NCBI GenBank assembly: GCA_045113775.1
Contig: JBGUJH010000067.1
Location: 135,033-199,032, forward strand
Reading direction: 5' to 3'
From: CAG-791 sp045113775
GTDB lineage: Bacteria > Bacillota > Clostridia > Lachnospirales > Lachnospiraceae
DNA length: 64,000 nucleotides
Shown here: positions 54,604 to 62,583 of the stretch, in pieces
Position numbering within the stretch: the first letter of the stretch is position 1
Layout of the letters: each line of letters begins with the position of its first letter
Notes under the pieces: generated by a model
The model's input: only the letters and a program-made list of their open reading frames with translations
What the model was told of the DNA's origin: nothing
Database searches by the model: none
Translations under genes and position numbers: made by a program

Positions 54604-55824
54604 ATGAAAGTGACAGGCATTATAGCTGAATGCAACCCTCTCCACGAGGGACACAAATATCTGATCAGGGAAGCCCGCAGTGTGTGCGATGCCGATTATA
54701 TCGTCGTCGCCCTCAGCGGAGACTATGTACAGCGGGGCGCCCCTGCCGTCCTCTCACGTGAGACAAGGACTTTGGAAGTTCTGCGCGCAGGCGCCGACCT
54801 CGTTGTGGAGATCCCGCTTTATGCGGCCTGTTCCGGCGCGGACTATTTTGCCAGGGGAGCGGTTGCCCTCATGGAGAGCCTGGGAGTGGTCACCGATCTT
54901 GCTTTCGGATCTGAATCCGGCGATCTGGCTTCCCTTTCCGAATCCGCCCGGATCCTGGCTCAGGAGCCTTTGGAATTCCGGGAAAACCTTCGCGAGGGTC
55001 TGCGGGAGGGACTCTCCTACCCCAGAGCCAGAGCGGCAGCGATGAGGGACGCAGAACTTCCCGCCACGCCTAACGACCTGCTCGGCACCGAATACCTGCG
55101 CGCACTGATAGCGGGAGGAAGCCGCATCAAAGCCCACGCCGTTAAGCGAACTGACTGCAGATCCGCCTCCGATATACGGGCACAGATGATCCGCTCCCGT
55201 GGGGACAGTGACCCTTATCTGTGCAGAGACGATTTCTCAGACCTGCTCCTCCACGCACTCTACAGCGCCGGTCCCGCCGGGGATCTGTCAGGCTTTCTCG
55301 ACGTGTCCGAAGACCTGTCCGCAAGGATCGTGAACGAGCTGCCCTGTTTCAGGTCCTATTCTCAGTTCTGCAGCCATGTGAAGACGCGCAACTACACTTA
55401 TACGAGGATCTCAAGGGCTCTGCTCCACATTCTCCTGGGAATGACCTCCCGGACAATGGAGCGTTTTGACAAAGATCACGGATTGTGCGGATGGATCCGC
55501 CCCATCGGCTTCAGGCGAAGCGCCGCTCCGCTCATCCGCAGCATAACTTCTTCCTGTGCGGTCCCGTATCTGGACAAGCTCTCCAAAGCCGGGAAGATAC
55601 TGCCCCCGGAACTTTACGCCATTCTGGGCGAAGAGCTGCGGGCAGAGTTTCTGTACGACCTGATGGCCGCGCGCAGAGTTCCTTCGCCCGGCACAGACGC
55701 AGAACACGCCGGCCGAGGATCATCCCCCGATGCCGGCGCGCATGATAAAAATGAATTCTCTTCTTTCGCTGTTCCAAACGGCTTCAGCAAACCCCTGGTC
55801 ATGCTAAGCCCAGAGCAAGGCTGA
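54604..55824 (+). CDS. tmcAL: tRNA(Met) cytidine acetate ligase TmcAL (YlbM)
   Basis: Makes N4-acetylcytidine at the wobble base of elongator tRNA-Met, using acetate and ATP. Starts MKVTGIIAECNPLHEGHKYL with the nucleotidyltransferase motif NPLHEGH; SGDYVQRGAPAVLS follows and FGSESGD is conserved. 406 residues. The start at 54604 has AAAGGA upstream. The last ~35 residues are low-complexity and unlike the family, and the gene overlaps the convergent feoB by 26 bases. Divergent from ackA, an acetate-linked neighbour. Confidence 0.93.
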   Translation: MKVTGIIAECNPLHEGHKYLIREARSVCDADYIVVALSGDYVQRGAPAVLSRETRTLEVLRAGADLVVEIPLYAACSGADYFARGAVALMESLGVVTDLAFGSESGDLASLSESARILAQEPLEFRENLREGLREGLSYPRARAAAMRDAELPATPNDLLGTEYLRALIAGGSRIKAHAVKRTDCRSASDIRAQMIRSRGDSDPYLCRDDFSDLLLHALYSAGPAGDLSGFLDVSEDLSARIVNELPCFRSYSQFCSHVKTRNYTYTRISRALLHILLGMTSRTMERFDKDHGLCGWIRPIGFRRSAAPLIRSITSSCAVPYLDKLSKAGKILPPELYAILGEELRAEFLYDLMAARRVPSPGTDAEHAGRGSSPDAGAHDKNEFSSFAVPNGFSKPLVMLSPEQG

Positions 55825-58198
55825 TGAGCCTGATGATAAACGCGACGATCCAGGCTACAACGCACTGCTCAGCCACGATCCCTAAAGCCCATGTTCCGCC
55901 CAGCTCTCTCTTAAATGAGGAGACTGCTGCCACACAGGGCGTATAGAGCAGGCAGAACGCCAGGAGCCCGACCGCTGCCGCCGGCGAGAGAGCCGCCTGA
56001 AGAGCAGCTACGGAGCCGAACAGGACTGAGAGCGTTGAGACGACGCTCTCCTTGGCCATGAATCCGGCGATCAGGGCGACGCAGATCCTCCAGTCCGCAA
56101 ACCCAAGGGGCTTCAGGACAGGGGTGATAAGATTCGCCACAGCGGCCAGTATGCTGTCTTTGGAATCCGTCACCATATTCAGCCGGAGGCTGAAAGTCTG
56201 AAGGAACCAGATCACTATCGTCGCGATGAAAATGACCGAAAACGCTCTTTCAATGAAATCCTTTGCCTTTTCCCACAGAAGCCTTCCTACATTTGAAGGT
56301 GTGGGCATCCGGTAATTCGGCAGTTCCATGACAAAGGGAACTGCTTCGCCTTTAAAGAAGAATTTTCGGGTCACCCATGCCATCGCCAGTCCGCACAGAA
56401 TTCCCAGTATGTACAGAGGAATATAGACCAGCGCTTTCCTCCCGCCGAAGAACGCCGCCGCAAAAAGTCCGTAGATCGGCATCTTGGCGTTGCAGCTCAT
56501 ATAAGGAGTGAGCAGGATCGTCATCTTGCGGTCCCTCTCCGAAGGGAGCGTTCTCGTAGCCATGACGCCGGGGACGGTACAGCCGAATCCGATCAGCATG
56601 GGCACGATACTTCTTCCGGAAAGTCCGATCCTCCTGAGCGGCTTGTCCATGACAAACGCGACTCTCGCCATATATCCGCTGTCTTCCAGAATCGACAGGA
56701 AGAAGAAAAGTACAACGATCAGGGGAAGGAAACTCAACACGCTCCCCACGCCGTTGAATATACCGTCGATGATCAGGGAATGCAGGACCGCGCTCACGTT
56801 GAGCGCAGTCAGAGCCGCATCGACTTTATCGGTGAGCATCTCGATCCCCATTTCAAGCAGTGTCTGCAGCGCGTCTCCTATGACATTAAAGGTCAGGAAA
56901 AAAACGGCCAGCATGATGCCTATGAAGCAGGGGATCGCGGTAAATCTCCCCGTGAGGATCTTGTCCAGTTTGATGCTCCTGATTCGCTCTATGCTCTCGT
57001 GCGGTTTCACAACTGTCGCGCTGCACACTTTCTGAATAAAAGTATAGCGCATATCCGCGATCGCCGCCGCGCGGTCCAGGCCTCTCTCTTTTTCCATCTG
57101 AATGATCAGGTGCTCACAGGCTTCCAGCTCGTTCGGCTCGAGCCTGAGCGCGTCGATCACCCTCTTATCTCCCTCGATCACCTTGGTCGCCGCAAATCGC
57201 ACCGGGGCGTCGACCGCTTCACAGTGGTCTTCGATCAGGTGCATGATCGAATGAATGCATCGGTGCACCGCCCCGCCGTGATCATCCGGTCCGCAGAAGT
57301 CCTGCCTTAACGGCTTCTCCTGGTAGCGCGCCACATGGATGGCGTGGTCGATCAGCTCATCAATGCCTTCATTGGACGCCGCCGCGATCGGAACGACAGG
57401 GATCCCCAGCATCTCTTCCATTTCGTTGATCCTGATGCTGCCTCCGTTACCGCGCATCTCGTCCATCATATTGAGGGCCAGGACCATGGGAATGCCGACC
57501 TCCATCAGCTGCATCGTGAGGTACAGGTTGCGCTCGATGTTCGTGGCGTCGACTATATTAATGATTCCCTTGGGATGTTCCCGGAGGATAAACTGTCTTG
57601 TGACGATCTCCTCGCTGCTGTATGGAGACATGGAATAGATTCCCGGCAGGTCCGTGACCAACGTGTCATCATGTCCGCGGATCACGCCGTCCTTTCTGTC
57701 CACAGTGACGCCGGGGAAATTGCCAACGTGCTGATTGGATCCGGTGAGCTGGTTAAAAAGCGTCGTCTTGCCGCTGTTCTGGTTCCCTGCCAGCGCAAAA
57801 GTCAGCTGCGTGCCTTCCGGCAGCGGGTTCTCATTCGACGGATCATGATAGCGGCCTCCTTCACCCAGTCCGGGGTGATCGACCTGCTCATGCGCCATCC
57901 CCTTTTCATCGTCCTGCTTTTTCCCACTTTCATTCCCGTCAGATTCGTCCTCCGGGCTTATCAGCTCACCCGCTGTCACCGAAGAGACAGTGATCTTCGC
58001 CGCGTCCGCAATTCTGAGCGTCAGGTCATATCCATGGATCATCAGCTGCACGGGATCTCCCATAGGCGCGTATTTCACTACTTTGACCACTGTCCCGGGG
58101 ATCATGCCCATATCAAGAAAATGCTGCCGAAGAGCGCCCTTGCCGCCCACTTTGGTCACTATGGCGCTCTCACCGATCTTCATGTCTTTGATTGTCAT
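55799..58198 (-). CDS. feoB: FeoA-FeoB fusion, ferrous iron transporter
   Basis: Imports Fe2+ across the membrane. Residues ~1-75 are a FeoA-like SH3 domain (TIKDMKIGESAIVTKVGGKG); a charged linker follows; the FeoB G domain starts near residue 130 with GNQNSGKTTLFNQLTG, DLPGIYSMSPYS and NMMDE; the membrane part has the duplicated core (GLSGRSIVPMLIGFGCTVPGVMATR) and ends ALGLA. 799 residues with the start at 58198 (GGAGAG upstream). FeoA is usually a separate gene, so this is a natural fusion. Confidence 0.92.
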   Translation of the reverse strand: MTIKDMKIGESAIVTKVGGKGALRQHFLDMGMIPGTVVKVVKYAPMGDPVQLMIHGYDLTLRIADAAKITVSSVTAGELISPEDESDGNESGKKQDDEKGMAHEQVDHPGLGEGGRYHDPSNENPLPEGTQLTFALAGNQNSGKTTLFNQLTGSNQHVGNFPGVTVDRKDGVIRGHDDTLVTDLPGIYSMSPYSSEEIVTRQFILREHPKGIINIVDATNIERNLYLTMQLMEVGIPMVLALNMMDEMRGNGGSIRINEMEEMLGIPVVPIAAASNEGIDELIDHAIHVARYQEKPLRQDFCGPDDHGGAVHRCIHSIMHLIEDHCEAVDAPVRFAATKVIEGDKRVIDALRLEPNELEACEHLIIQMEKERGLDRAAAIADMRYTFIQKVCSATVVKPHESIERIRSIKLDKILTGRFTAIPCFIGIMLAVFFLTFNVIGDALQTLLEMGIEMLTDKVDAALTALNVSAVLHSLIIDGIFNGVGSVLSFLPLIVVLFFFLSILEDSGYMARVAFVMDKPLRRIGLSGRSIVPMLIGFGCTVPGVMATRTLPSERDRKMTILLTPYMSCNAKMPIYGLFAAAFFGGRKALVYIPLYILGILCGLAMAWVTRKFFFKGEAVPFVMELPNYRMPTPSNVGRLLWEKAKDFIERAFSVIFIATIVIWFLQTFSLRLNMVTDSKDSILAAVANLITPVLKPLGFADWRICVALIAGFMAKESVVSTLSVLFGSVAALQAALSPAAAVGLLAFCLLYTPCVAAVSSFKRELGGTWALGIVAEQCVVAWIVAFIIRLISLALGLA

Positions 58199-58448
58199 TA
58201 TGCTCTCCGATCTACATGTATTTCTTTTGGCATTTTCATTATAGTCAAGCAAGTTCGTTTTGTCTAATTGGATCATCATTCTTCTCATTTTTGTGCATAA
58301 TTACCTATTTAGTGCCAAAATATTGCCCCAAAATGTACGTATTGTTGACTTGCCTGTCAGGTAATGCTAAACTGATTGTATCCAAATGCACCCGTCAGGC
58401 GTCGATTAAGGAGGCTCGCGGCAGCTATGATCTACACTGTCACATTTA
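58199..58448. other. Gene-free stretch between feoB and the IS element
   Basis: Contains a likely feoB promoter on minus (TATAAT at 58235-58240; weak -35). Nothing else is recognised; the segment abuts the left end of the IS. Confidence 0.4.
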
Positions 58449-59700
58449 AGGAAACGCTGAATAATTAACCGTATTCTGCGTTCACTCTGATTAAGACCGC
58501 TTTTTAAAGCAGCCGTTATCCAATTAATAGTTTCAGAGACAGATTATCTCTGAGAAATGGCTCTATATCTACTTTCTGTGGAGATCTCTTTTCCGGATTT
58601 TCCGGAAAAGGGCGCACTACACCCCGCAGAAGGCATCTATTCGCCCGGCTCGTGCGCACATTAAGAGATTCGCGCTTGCGAACAGAATATTGAAGCGATG
58701 AAAATTCTTGGCAATTCCGCGGTAAACCACCCTGGAATACCCGAACTGCCGTTTCACGATCAGAAACGGATGTTCCACTTTGCAGCGGACAGACGACTTC
58801 CGATGTTCCATCTGTTTGTCCCAATTGATTCCTTTATAGCTGTCTGATGTTTTCAGGCTGCTGGGACGGACATTGGTGCGGTACTCCACTTCGGAAAGGT
58901 GCTTGTTCTCTTTTACTTCAGGGCGTTTCGCCATTCCGCTGTATCCGGAATCGCCATACATCACGTAGTCGTCTTCCCGGATCAGTTTGTGGGCTTCGTC
59001 TATATCATGTACATTTGCTGATGTTGCAGTAATCGTATGGACATAACCGCTCCCGGCATCCACACCGGAATGAATCTTCATTCCGTGGTACCACTGGTTC
59101 CCCTTTTTGGTCTGGTGCATCTCAGGATCGCGCTTGCCGCTTTGATTCTTTGTTGAGCTTGGTGCATTGATTATCGTTGCATCCACGATCGTTCCGCCGT
59201 GCATAATCAAACCGGCCTTCTCCAGACGCGCATTGACATCCGCAAAGATCTGCTCGCCGATGTGATGTTCTTCCAGAAGATGCCGGAACTTCAGGAGAGT
59301 GGTTGCATCAGGAACCTGTTCCTTATAGAAGTCGATGTGCATGAAGGATCTCATGGCATAGCTGTCATAGATGGTGTCTTCTATAGCAGCATCGGACAGG
59401 TTGAACCAGTTCTGCATCAGGTACATCCTGAGCATAGTTTCGATCCCTCTGGTGGGACGGCCTCTTTTGCCTGAAGGATAGTACGGTTTGATAAGATCAA
59501 TCCACTCATTCCAGGGGATTATCTTATCCATCATATTGAGAAACTCCTCACGGCGGGTTTTCTTCTTCCGCCTCGAGTATTCAACATCAGTGAAAGTCTG
59601 TTGTTGCATAGGGTGCACCACCTTTCTCGATATCTTTATCTATATTGTATCGTAATGGTGCGTTACTTTCATTGGAAATGCGATTAAATCAGCGTTTCCT
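58449..59700 (-). mobile_element. IS5-family insertion sequence, apparently complete
   Basis: Terminal inverted repeats AGGAAACGCTGA (58449-58460) and TCAGCGTTTCCT (59689-59700) bound one transposase gene, about 1.25 kb. Flanks read TTAA on the left and TTAG on the right, both fitting the YTAR target pattern of this group; exact target duplication ambiguous. Confidence 0.9.
58617..59621 (-). CDS. IS5-family transposase
   Basis: DDE transposase of 334 residues, similar over its length to the IS5 InsH protein. Landmarks: RRKKKTRREEFLNMMDKIIPW, RGIETMLRMYLMQNWFNLSD, DATIINAPSSTKN (first acid), RDPEMHQTKKGNQWYHGMK, GDSGYSGM (second acid) and KVEHPFLIVKRQFGYS (third acid, DDE set). The frame looks intact, so the element may be active. 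Confidence 0.95.
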   Translation of the reverse strand: MVHPMQQQTFTDVEYSRRKKKTRREEFLNMMDKIIPWNEWIDLIKPYYPSGKRGRPTRGIETMLRMYLMQNWFNLSDAAIEDTIYDSYAMRSFMHIDFYKEQVPDATTLLKFRHLLEEHHIGEQIFADVNARLEKAGLIMHGGTIVDATIINAPSSTKNQSGKRDPEMHQTKKGNQWYHGMKIHSGVDAGSGYVHTITATSANVHDIDEAHKLIREDDYVMYGDSGYSGMAKRPEVKENKHLSEVEYRTNVRPSSLKTSDSYKGINWDKQMEHRKSSVRCKVEHPFLIVKRQFGYSRVVYRGIAKNFHRFNILFASANLLMCARAGRIDAFCGV

Positions 59701-59738
59701 TAGTTCATAAACTTCTATTGGTTGGATTGTCCATAAGA

Positions 59739-60192
59739 TCATACTTCACCTGCCTGCAAGACCATCTGTACGTGCGGGATCCCGTCTTCCAGAAACTCCC
59801 CTGAACAGATCCGAAAGCCCTCCCACTCGTAAAAACCTATCGCGTAGCACTGAGCCTCAATGCAGATCATGTCCGGCTGCATCTTCGCCTTAATCTGGGC
59901 TATACCCTCTTTAAGAAGCCTCCCGCCAAGGCCGGAACCGTGATACAGCGTCAGCACCCTGCCCATCTGTACGATATCAGTGTCTTTGCGAAAGGCCCTT
60001 AGATATGCTGTAACTATCCCGTCCTCTTCAAAGAACACATGAAGGCTTTCATAATCGATTCCATCGAGATCCTGGTACACACATTTCTGTTCGAACGAAT
60101 ATTTCTGCCCGCGCTCTCAGAATCTCATACAGCTCTTTTGTGGAAAGTTCGTCAAAATATTTTGCCTTCATTACTATTTTGTTGTCGGACAA
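59739..60192 (-). pseudogene. ElaA-like GNAT acetyltransferase, frameshifted
   Basis: N-terminal part reads from a TTG at 60192 (GGAGGAG upstream) or ATG at 60171: MKAKYFDELSTKELYEILRA, then EIFV. The C-terminal part reads in another frame: EQKCVYQDLDGIDYES through to VQMVLQAGEV at 59739. The ElaA family normally joins these as VFVVEQ-C-Y-D, so a one- or two-base indel lies near 60090-60096. The acetyl-CoA loop (YHGSGLGGRLL) is intact. Directly beside the IS element. Confidence 0.75.
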
Positions 60193-60217
60193 GTCTGGCT
60201 CCTCCTGTACAAATACA

Positions 60218-60628
60218 TTAACTACTCGTTTTTTCAGCCCTAATCAGTTTGACCGGATCCGCCTCTCCCCATTTGAAGAAAGTCTTCACTGATTTTCCAA
60301 TATACTTATCCCGAATTTCTTTGGGCGCCACAGAACCTGAAAAACCGATCCTATTATGCTGTCTCTCCGGATTGTAAGGTATGGTCTCCCTGTTGAGTTC
60401 TGAAGCATGGCACCAGTAATCAATTTTATAGACTTCAACAACTTCACCCTTATATGTAGCAAGGGCATACTTGGCGCTTTCAACACTTTCGATCTTTCTT
60501 CTCCAGCAGCCACGCGTGATGTCATACAGTTGGAGTGCGGACATATGCAGGTCATACGACTGATTGATCTTTATAATGACAACATCTTCGGTGATATCAT
60601 CCTGAGTTAGATATAAATTCTTTTCCAT
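60218..60628 (-). CDS. Hypothetical protein, PUA/ASCH-like
   Basis: Function unknown. 136 residues, no signal peptide or membrane helix. Conserved-looking blocks: YDITRGCWRRKIESVESAKYA, ATYKGEVVEVYKIDYW and IRDKYIGKSVKTFFKWGEADP. I recall similar proteins near restriction and defence genes and a PUA-like RNA/DNA-binding fold is plausible, but this is unverified. AAGGAAAG-type ribosome site. Lies between the broken acetyltransferase and the SIMPL gene. Confidence 0.6.
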   Translation of the reverse strand: MEKNLYLTQDDITEDVVIIKINQSYDLHMSALQLYDITRGCWRRKIESVESAKYALATYKGEVVEVYKIDYWCHASELNRETIPYNPERQHNRIGFSGSVAPKEIRDKYIGKSVKTFFKWGEADPVKLIRAEKTSS

Positions 60629-60638
60629 AAACTTTCCT

Positions 60639-61292
60639 TTATCCGATTAACCATACGATTCTCACTTCTGCTCTTAATTCCATTTTATCTGGCTTTAGCT
60701 TATCTGAGAGTGGGTATCTTGAAGAAGGTGCTCTCAGATAGTTGCACTGATAAGCTTCCTCTTCTTCGTCATCGTCGTCCTTAGCAAGATCATATACATT
60801 TCCATCTCCCGACAGGTTGGCAGAGTCAACACCGGTTATCTGGAGGCCCATAGAAGAAGCTAAAAATTCTGCTCTTGAGCGCGAATCCGAAATAGCTTTC
60901 TTAAGCAGCTCCCTGTTCAGCTCTATTTCATTTGAAACAGAATAAATAGTTGCAAATGAGACGTCCTCAAAACCGCATTCTATAATACTGCGGACAGCAT
61001 TGATCATTTTCATATCTGCTGGAAGATGGAGCCACAACGATTTTTTTGACTCATAGCTTGTCTCATTAGAACGATAGTCAGATTTTTCGACAATATGGTC
61101 GTACTGAATCTCAACACTGTTCGGCTCTATCCCCAGCTCTTGCAGCTTTGATAACAGAGCTTCGCAGTGCTCACTGGATACTTGTGACGCTTCGCTGGCT
61201 TTTTTTCGTACAGATCCAATTTCAATGTTTATATTGCAAATGTCAGCATCATATTCTTGTTCAGCCTTTCCTGTTACCATTATTTTACCCAT
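60639..61292 (-). CDS. SIMPL (DUF541) domain protein
   Basis: 217 residues starting MGKIMVTGKAEQEYDADICNI, with the SIMPL pattern of an N-terminal strand pair, long helix (ASQVSSEHCEALLSKLQELGIEP), then the second repeat. Unlike exported family members it has no signal peptide, so it should be cytoplasmic. A very acidic loop (DDDDEEEE) is near residue 175. Function of the family is unclear. Confidence 0.75.
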   Translation of the reverse strand: MGKIMVTGKAEQEYDADICNINIEIGSVRKKASEASQVSSEHCEALLSKLQELGIEPNSVEIQYDHIVEKSDYRSNETSYESKKSLWLHLPADMKMINAVRSIIECGFEDVSFATIYSVSNEIELNRELLKKAISDSRSRAEFLASSMGLQITGVDSANLSGDGNVYDLAKDDDDEEEEAYQCNYLRAPSSRYPLSDKLKPDKMELRAEVRIVWLIG

Positions 61293-61422
61293 TACTGGTC
61301 TCCTTTACTTATTATGTATGCATTGCTTGAATCGTAATTTGAGATTATCTCTGCCGTACATAGTTCTTTCCCTCTTTAAGAGTATGGTGTTCTTACTTTT
61401 CTCTGTATCCGAAAATTACTGA

Positions 61423-61641
61423 CTATCTGACTCTTTTCCTTCCGTCCCGGTTTCCTTCCACCATCTTTGTTTCTTTGCTGCAAAAAGGACACCAGATATC
61501 TTTAATGTGCCCGTCTTTTCTTAACTTGTTTGATCTTCTCGGTATCGGGAACCGGTTACCGCATTCAGGGCAGGTCAGATCTGAGATCTCGTAGGCAATT
61601 TTTTTCGTGGTTTTCTCACCTCTTTTCAGAGCATGATACAT
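61423..61641 (-). CDS. Small zinc-ribbon protein
   Basis: About 72 residues starting MYHALKRGEKTTKK. Two CxxC pairs (CPECGNRF and CPFCSKE) form a zinc ribbon; the rest is basic. Function unknown. The frame extends eight codons further (61665) without a good ribosome site. Last minus-strand gene before the tRNA array on plus. Confidence 0.65.
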   Translation of the reverse strand: MYHALKRGEKTTKKIAYEISDLTCPECGNRFPIPRRSNKLRKDGHIKDIWCPFCSKETKMVEGNRDGRKRVR

Positions 61642-61723
61642 CAGAACGATACCGGTTATAGTCAATTCATATGCTCATTAATTGACCATCTTCATTATAT
61701 TCTTGATCGTCTCCACATTCACC

Positions 61724-61770
61724 AACAAAAACATGTCCCCAGACATGCTGGCCATGTTTTTGGCCAGCTT
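61724..61770. terminator. Hairpin pair upstream of the tRNA operon promoter
   Basis: CATGTC/GACATG followed by TTTTTGTT on minus, and GCTGGCC/GGCCAGC overlapping it. Looks like a terminator pointing left, insulating the operon from antisense or neighbouring transcription. Confidence 0.5.
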
Positions 61771-61789
61771 GCTTTATACTACGGGTAGA

Positions 61790-61818
61790 ATGACAACATG
61801 CGCTATTCGACGTATATT
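61790..61818 (+). promoter_or_regulatory. Promoter of the leader-tRNA operon
   Basis: -35 ATGACA (61790-61795) and -10 TATATT (61813-61818), 17-base spacer. Transcription would start near 61825, about 62 bases before the leader ATG; the 5' end includes a GGGG-AGAAAT-CCCC hairpin (61831-61844). Confidence 0.6.
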
Positions 61819-61886
61819 TTAAATATGACAGGGGAGAAATCCCCGGATAACACTCAGAAATCTACGAAAGGAAAAGGATCAACACC

Positions 61887-62000
61887 ATGACACGCAACAC
61901 TGTTTTATCGAGCTCATACGTTCTCTATCTGTCCCTTCTGCTCTCCAGCAGCAAGGTCCTTTTGGCGTGCGAGAATACTCCGACAAAAACAATGGCGTAA
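61887..62000 (+). CDS. Leu/Ser/Tyr-rich leader peptide of the tRNA operon
   Basis: 37-codon frame, AAAAGGA eight bases before the ATG, too short for standard gene calls. Residues 7-26 read LSSSYVLYLSLLLSSSKVLL: 8 Leu, 7 Ser, 2 Tyr of 20. Codons used in that run: Leu TTA 1, TTG 1, CTT 2, CTC 2, CTG 2; Ser TCA 1, TCC 2, TCG 1, AGC 3; Tyr TAC 1, TAT 1. These match every anticodon of the downstream tRNA array. The sequence is hydrophobic, but its codon variety argues for a ribosome-sensing leader rather than a membrane peptide. Followed by a terminator with a competing antiterminator. Role inferred from layout. Confidence 0.82.
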   Translation: MTRNTVLSSSYVLYLSLLLSSSKVLLACENTPTKTMA

Positions 62001-62053
62001 GTGAGCTTTATAATAGTAAGTTCATGGATCTATTACAGGCCGCCTGTCCGGAG
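61978..62053 (+). promoter_or_regulatory. Candidate antiterminator
   Basis: CTCCGACA (61978-61985) can pair with TGT-C-CGGAG (62045-62053, one bulged C) and GGCG (61994-61997) with CGCC (62041-62044), nested, about 12 bp, using up the terminator's 5' arm. The left half lies in the last codons of the leader, so a ribosome at the stop codon would block it, and one stalled at or before codon 26 would leave it free. Confidence 0.65.
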
Positions 62054-62076
62054 AACTCCGCGCAGGCGGCCTTTTT
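62037..62076 (+). terminator. Attenuator terminator before the tRNA array
   Basis: GC-rich stem AGGCCGCCTG (62037-62046) with CAGGCGGCCT (62063-62072), an inner CGGA/TCCG pairing, and a T5 tail at 62072-62076. It ends 16 bases before the first tRNA, so the array can be made only by read-through. Confidence 0.9.
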
Positions 62077-62092
62077 GTATGCCCACTGCTCT

Positions 62093-62166
62093 GCTCCCGT
62101 ATCCCAATTGGAAGAGGAGTCCGGCTTAAACCCGGTTCAGCGAGAGTTCGAACCTCTCCGGGAGTA
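62093..62166 (+). tRNA. tRNA-Leu-like, anticodon UAA, short variable loop
   Basis: Acceptor 62093-62099/62159-62165, T-arm GAGAG-TTCGAAC-CTCTC, anticodon loop CTTAAAC (UAA, reads UUA), discriminator A. The variable region is only 5 nt, whereas Leu tRNAs normally have a long arm. D-stem has three pairs. No CCA encoded; CT follows. Confidence 0.8.
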
Positions 62167-62220
62167 CTGTGCGGTATGTCCGCAGTCTCACCCTATGGCT
62201 GAGAAACCACAAAAGAATTT

Positions 62221-62304
62221 GTCTCTGTAGCAGAATCGGAATATGCGCCGGGCTAAGAACCCGGGCCGGGAATACCACTGCGGGTTCAAGTCCCGCCAGA
62301 GACA
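62221..62304 (+). tRNA. tRNA-Leu, anticodon AAG, long variable arm
   Basis: Acceptor GTCTCTG/CAGAGAC, T-arm GCGGG-TTCAAGT-CCCGC, anticodon loop CTAAGAA (AAG), 15-nt variable region, discriminator A. A34 would need deamination to inosine to read CUU, CUC and CUA. No CCA. Confidence 0.85.
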
Positions 62305-62309
62305 TTCAT

Positions 62310-62383
62310 ACAGGTGTGACGGAACTGGAATACGTACCCGTCTCAAACGCGGGGTCCTGAGGGTTCAACTCCCTTCACCTGTA
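62310..62383 (+). tRNA. tRNA-Leu-like, anticodon CAA, short variable loop
   Basis: Acceptor ACAGGTG/CACCTGT (A1-U72), T-arm GAGGG-TTCAACT-CCCTT, anticodon loop CTCAAAC (CAA, reads UUG), variable loop 5 nt, discriminator A. Second Leu-anticodon tRNA on a class I body. No CCA. Confidence 0.8.
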
Positions 62384-62393
62384 TTTAATACTT

Positions 62394-62478
62394 GCCCGGG
62401 TGCATGGAAATGGTTATGCTGGCACGGCCCAGAACCATGTGTCCGAAAGGACTTGCTGGTTCGAATCCCGCCCGGGTA
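62394..62478 (+). tRNA. tRNA-Leu, anticodon CAG with C33, irregular
   Basis: Acceptor GCCCGGG/CCCGGGT, long variable arm (GTCC-GAAA-GGAC), anticodon loop CCCAGAA (CAG, C33 instead of U33), discriminator A. The anticodon stem has a C-A mismatch and the T-stem a U-C mismatch; G62400-C62471 could extend the acceptor, leaving a four-pair T-stem. Most degenerate member. Confidence 0.65.
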
Positions 62479-62484
62479 CTTTCC

Positions 62485-62571
62485 GCTGTGATGCCGCAAC
62501 AGGTACCGGGCCGGTCTTGAAAACCGGTGATCCGTGGAAACGGGCTGGGGGTTCAAATCCCTCTCACAGCG
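62485..62571 (+). tRNA. tRNA-Ser, anticodon UGA
   Basis: Acceptor GCTGTGA/TCACAGC, T-arm GGGGG-TTCAAAT-CCCTC, anticodon loop CTTGAAA (UGA), 19-nt variable arm with CCGT/ACGG stem, discriminator G as expected for Ser. No CCA. Confidence 0.92.
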
Positions 62572-62583
62572 CTCATACAATAT

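Noticed and set aside
62167..62220. Possible thirteenth tRNA between the first two array genes
   Set aside because: The 54-base gap has no T-arm or acceptor pairing; nothing tRNA-like could be folded by eye.
61967..62230. 87-codon plus-strand frame overlapping the leader end, terminator and first tRNA
   Set aside because: No ribosome site, and it runs through the attenuator stem and the tRNA(UAA); a by-product of the RNA genes.
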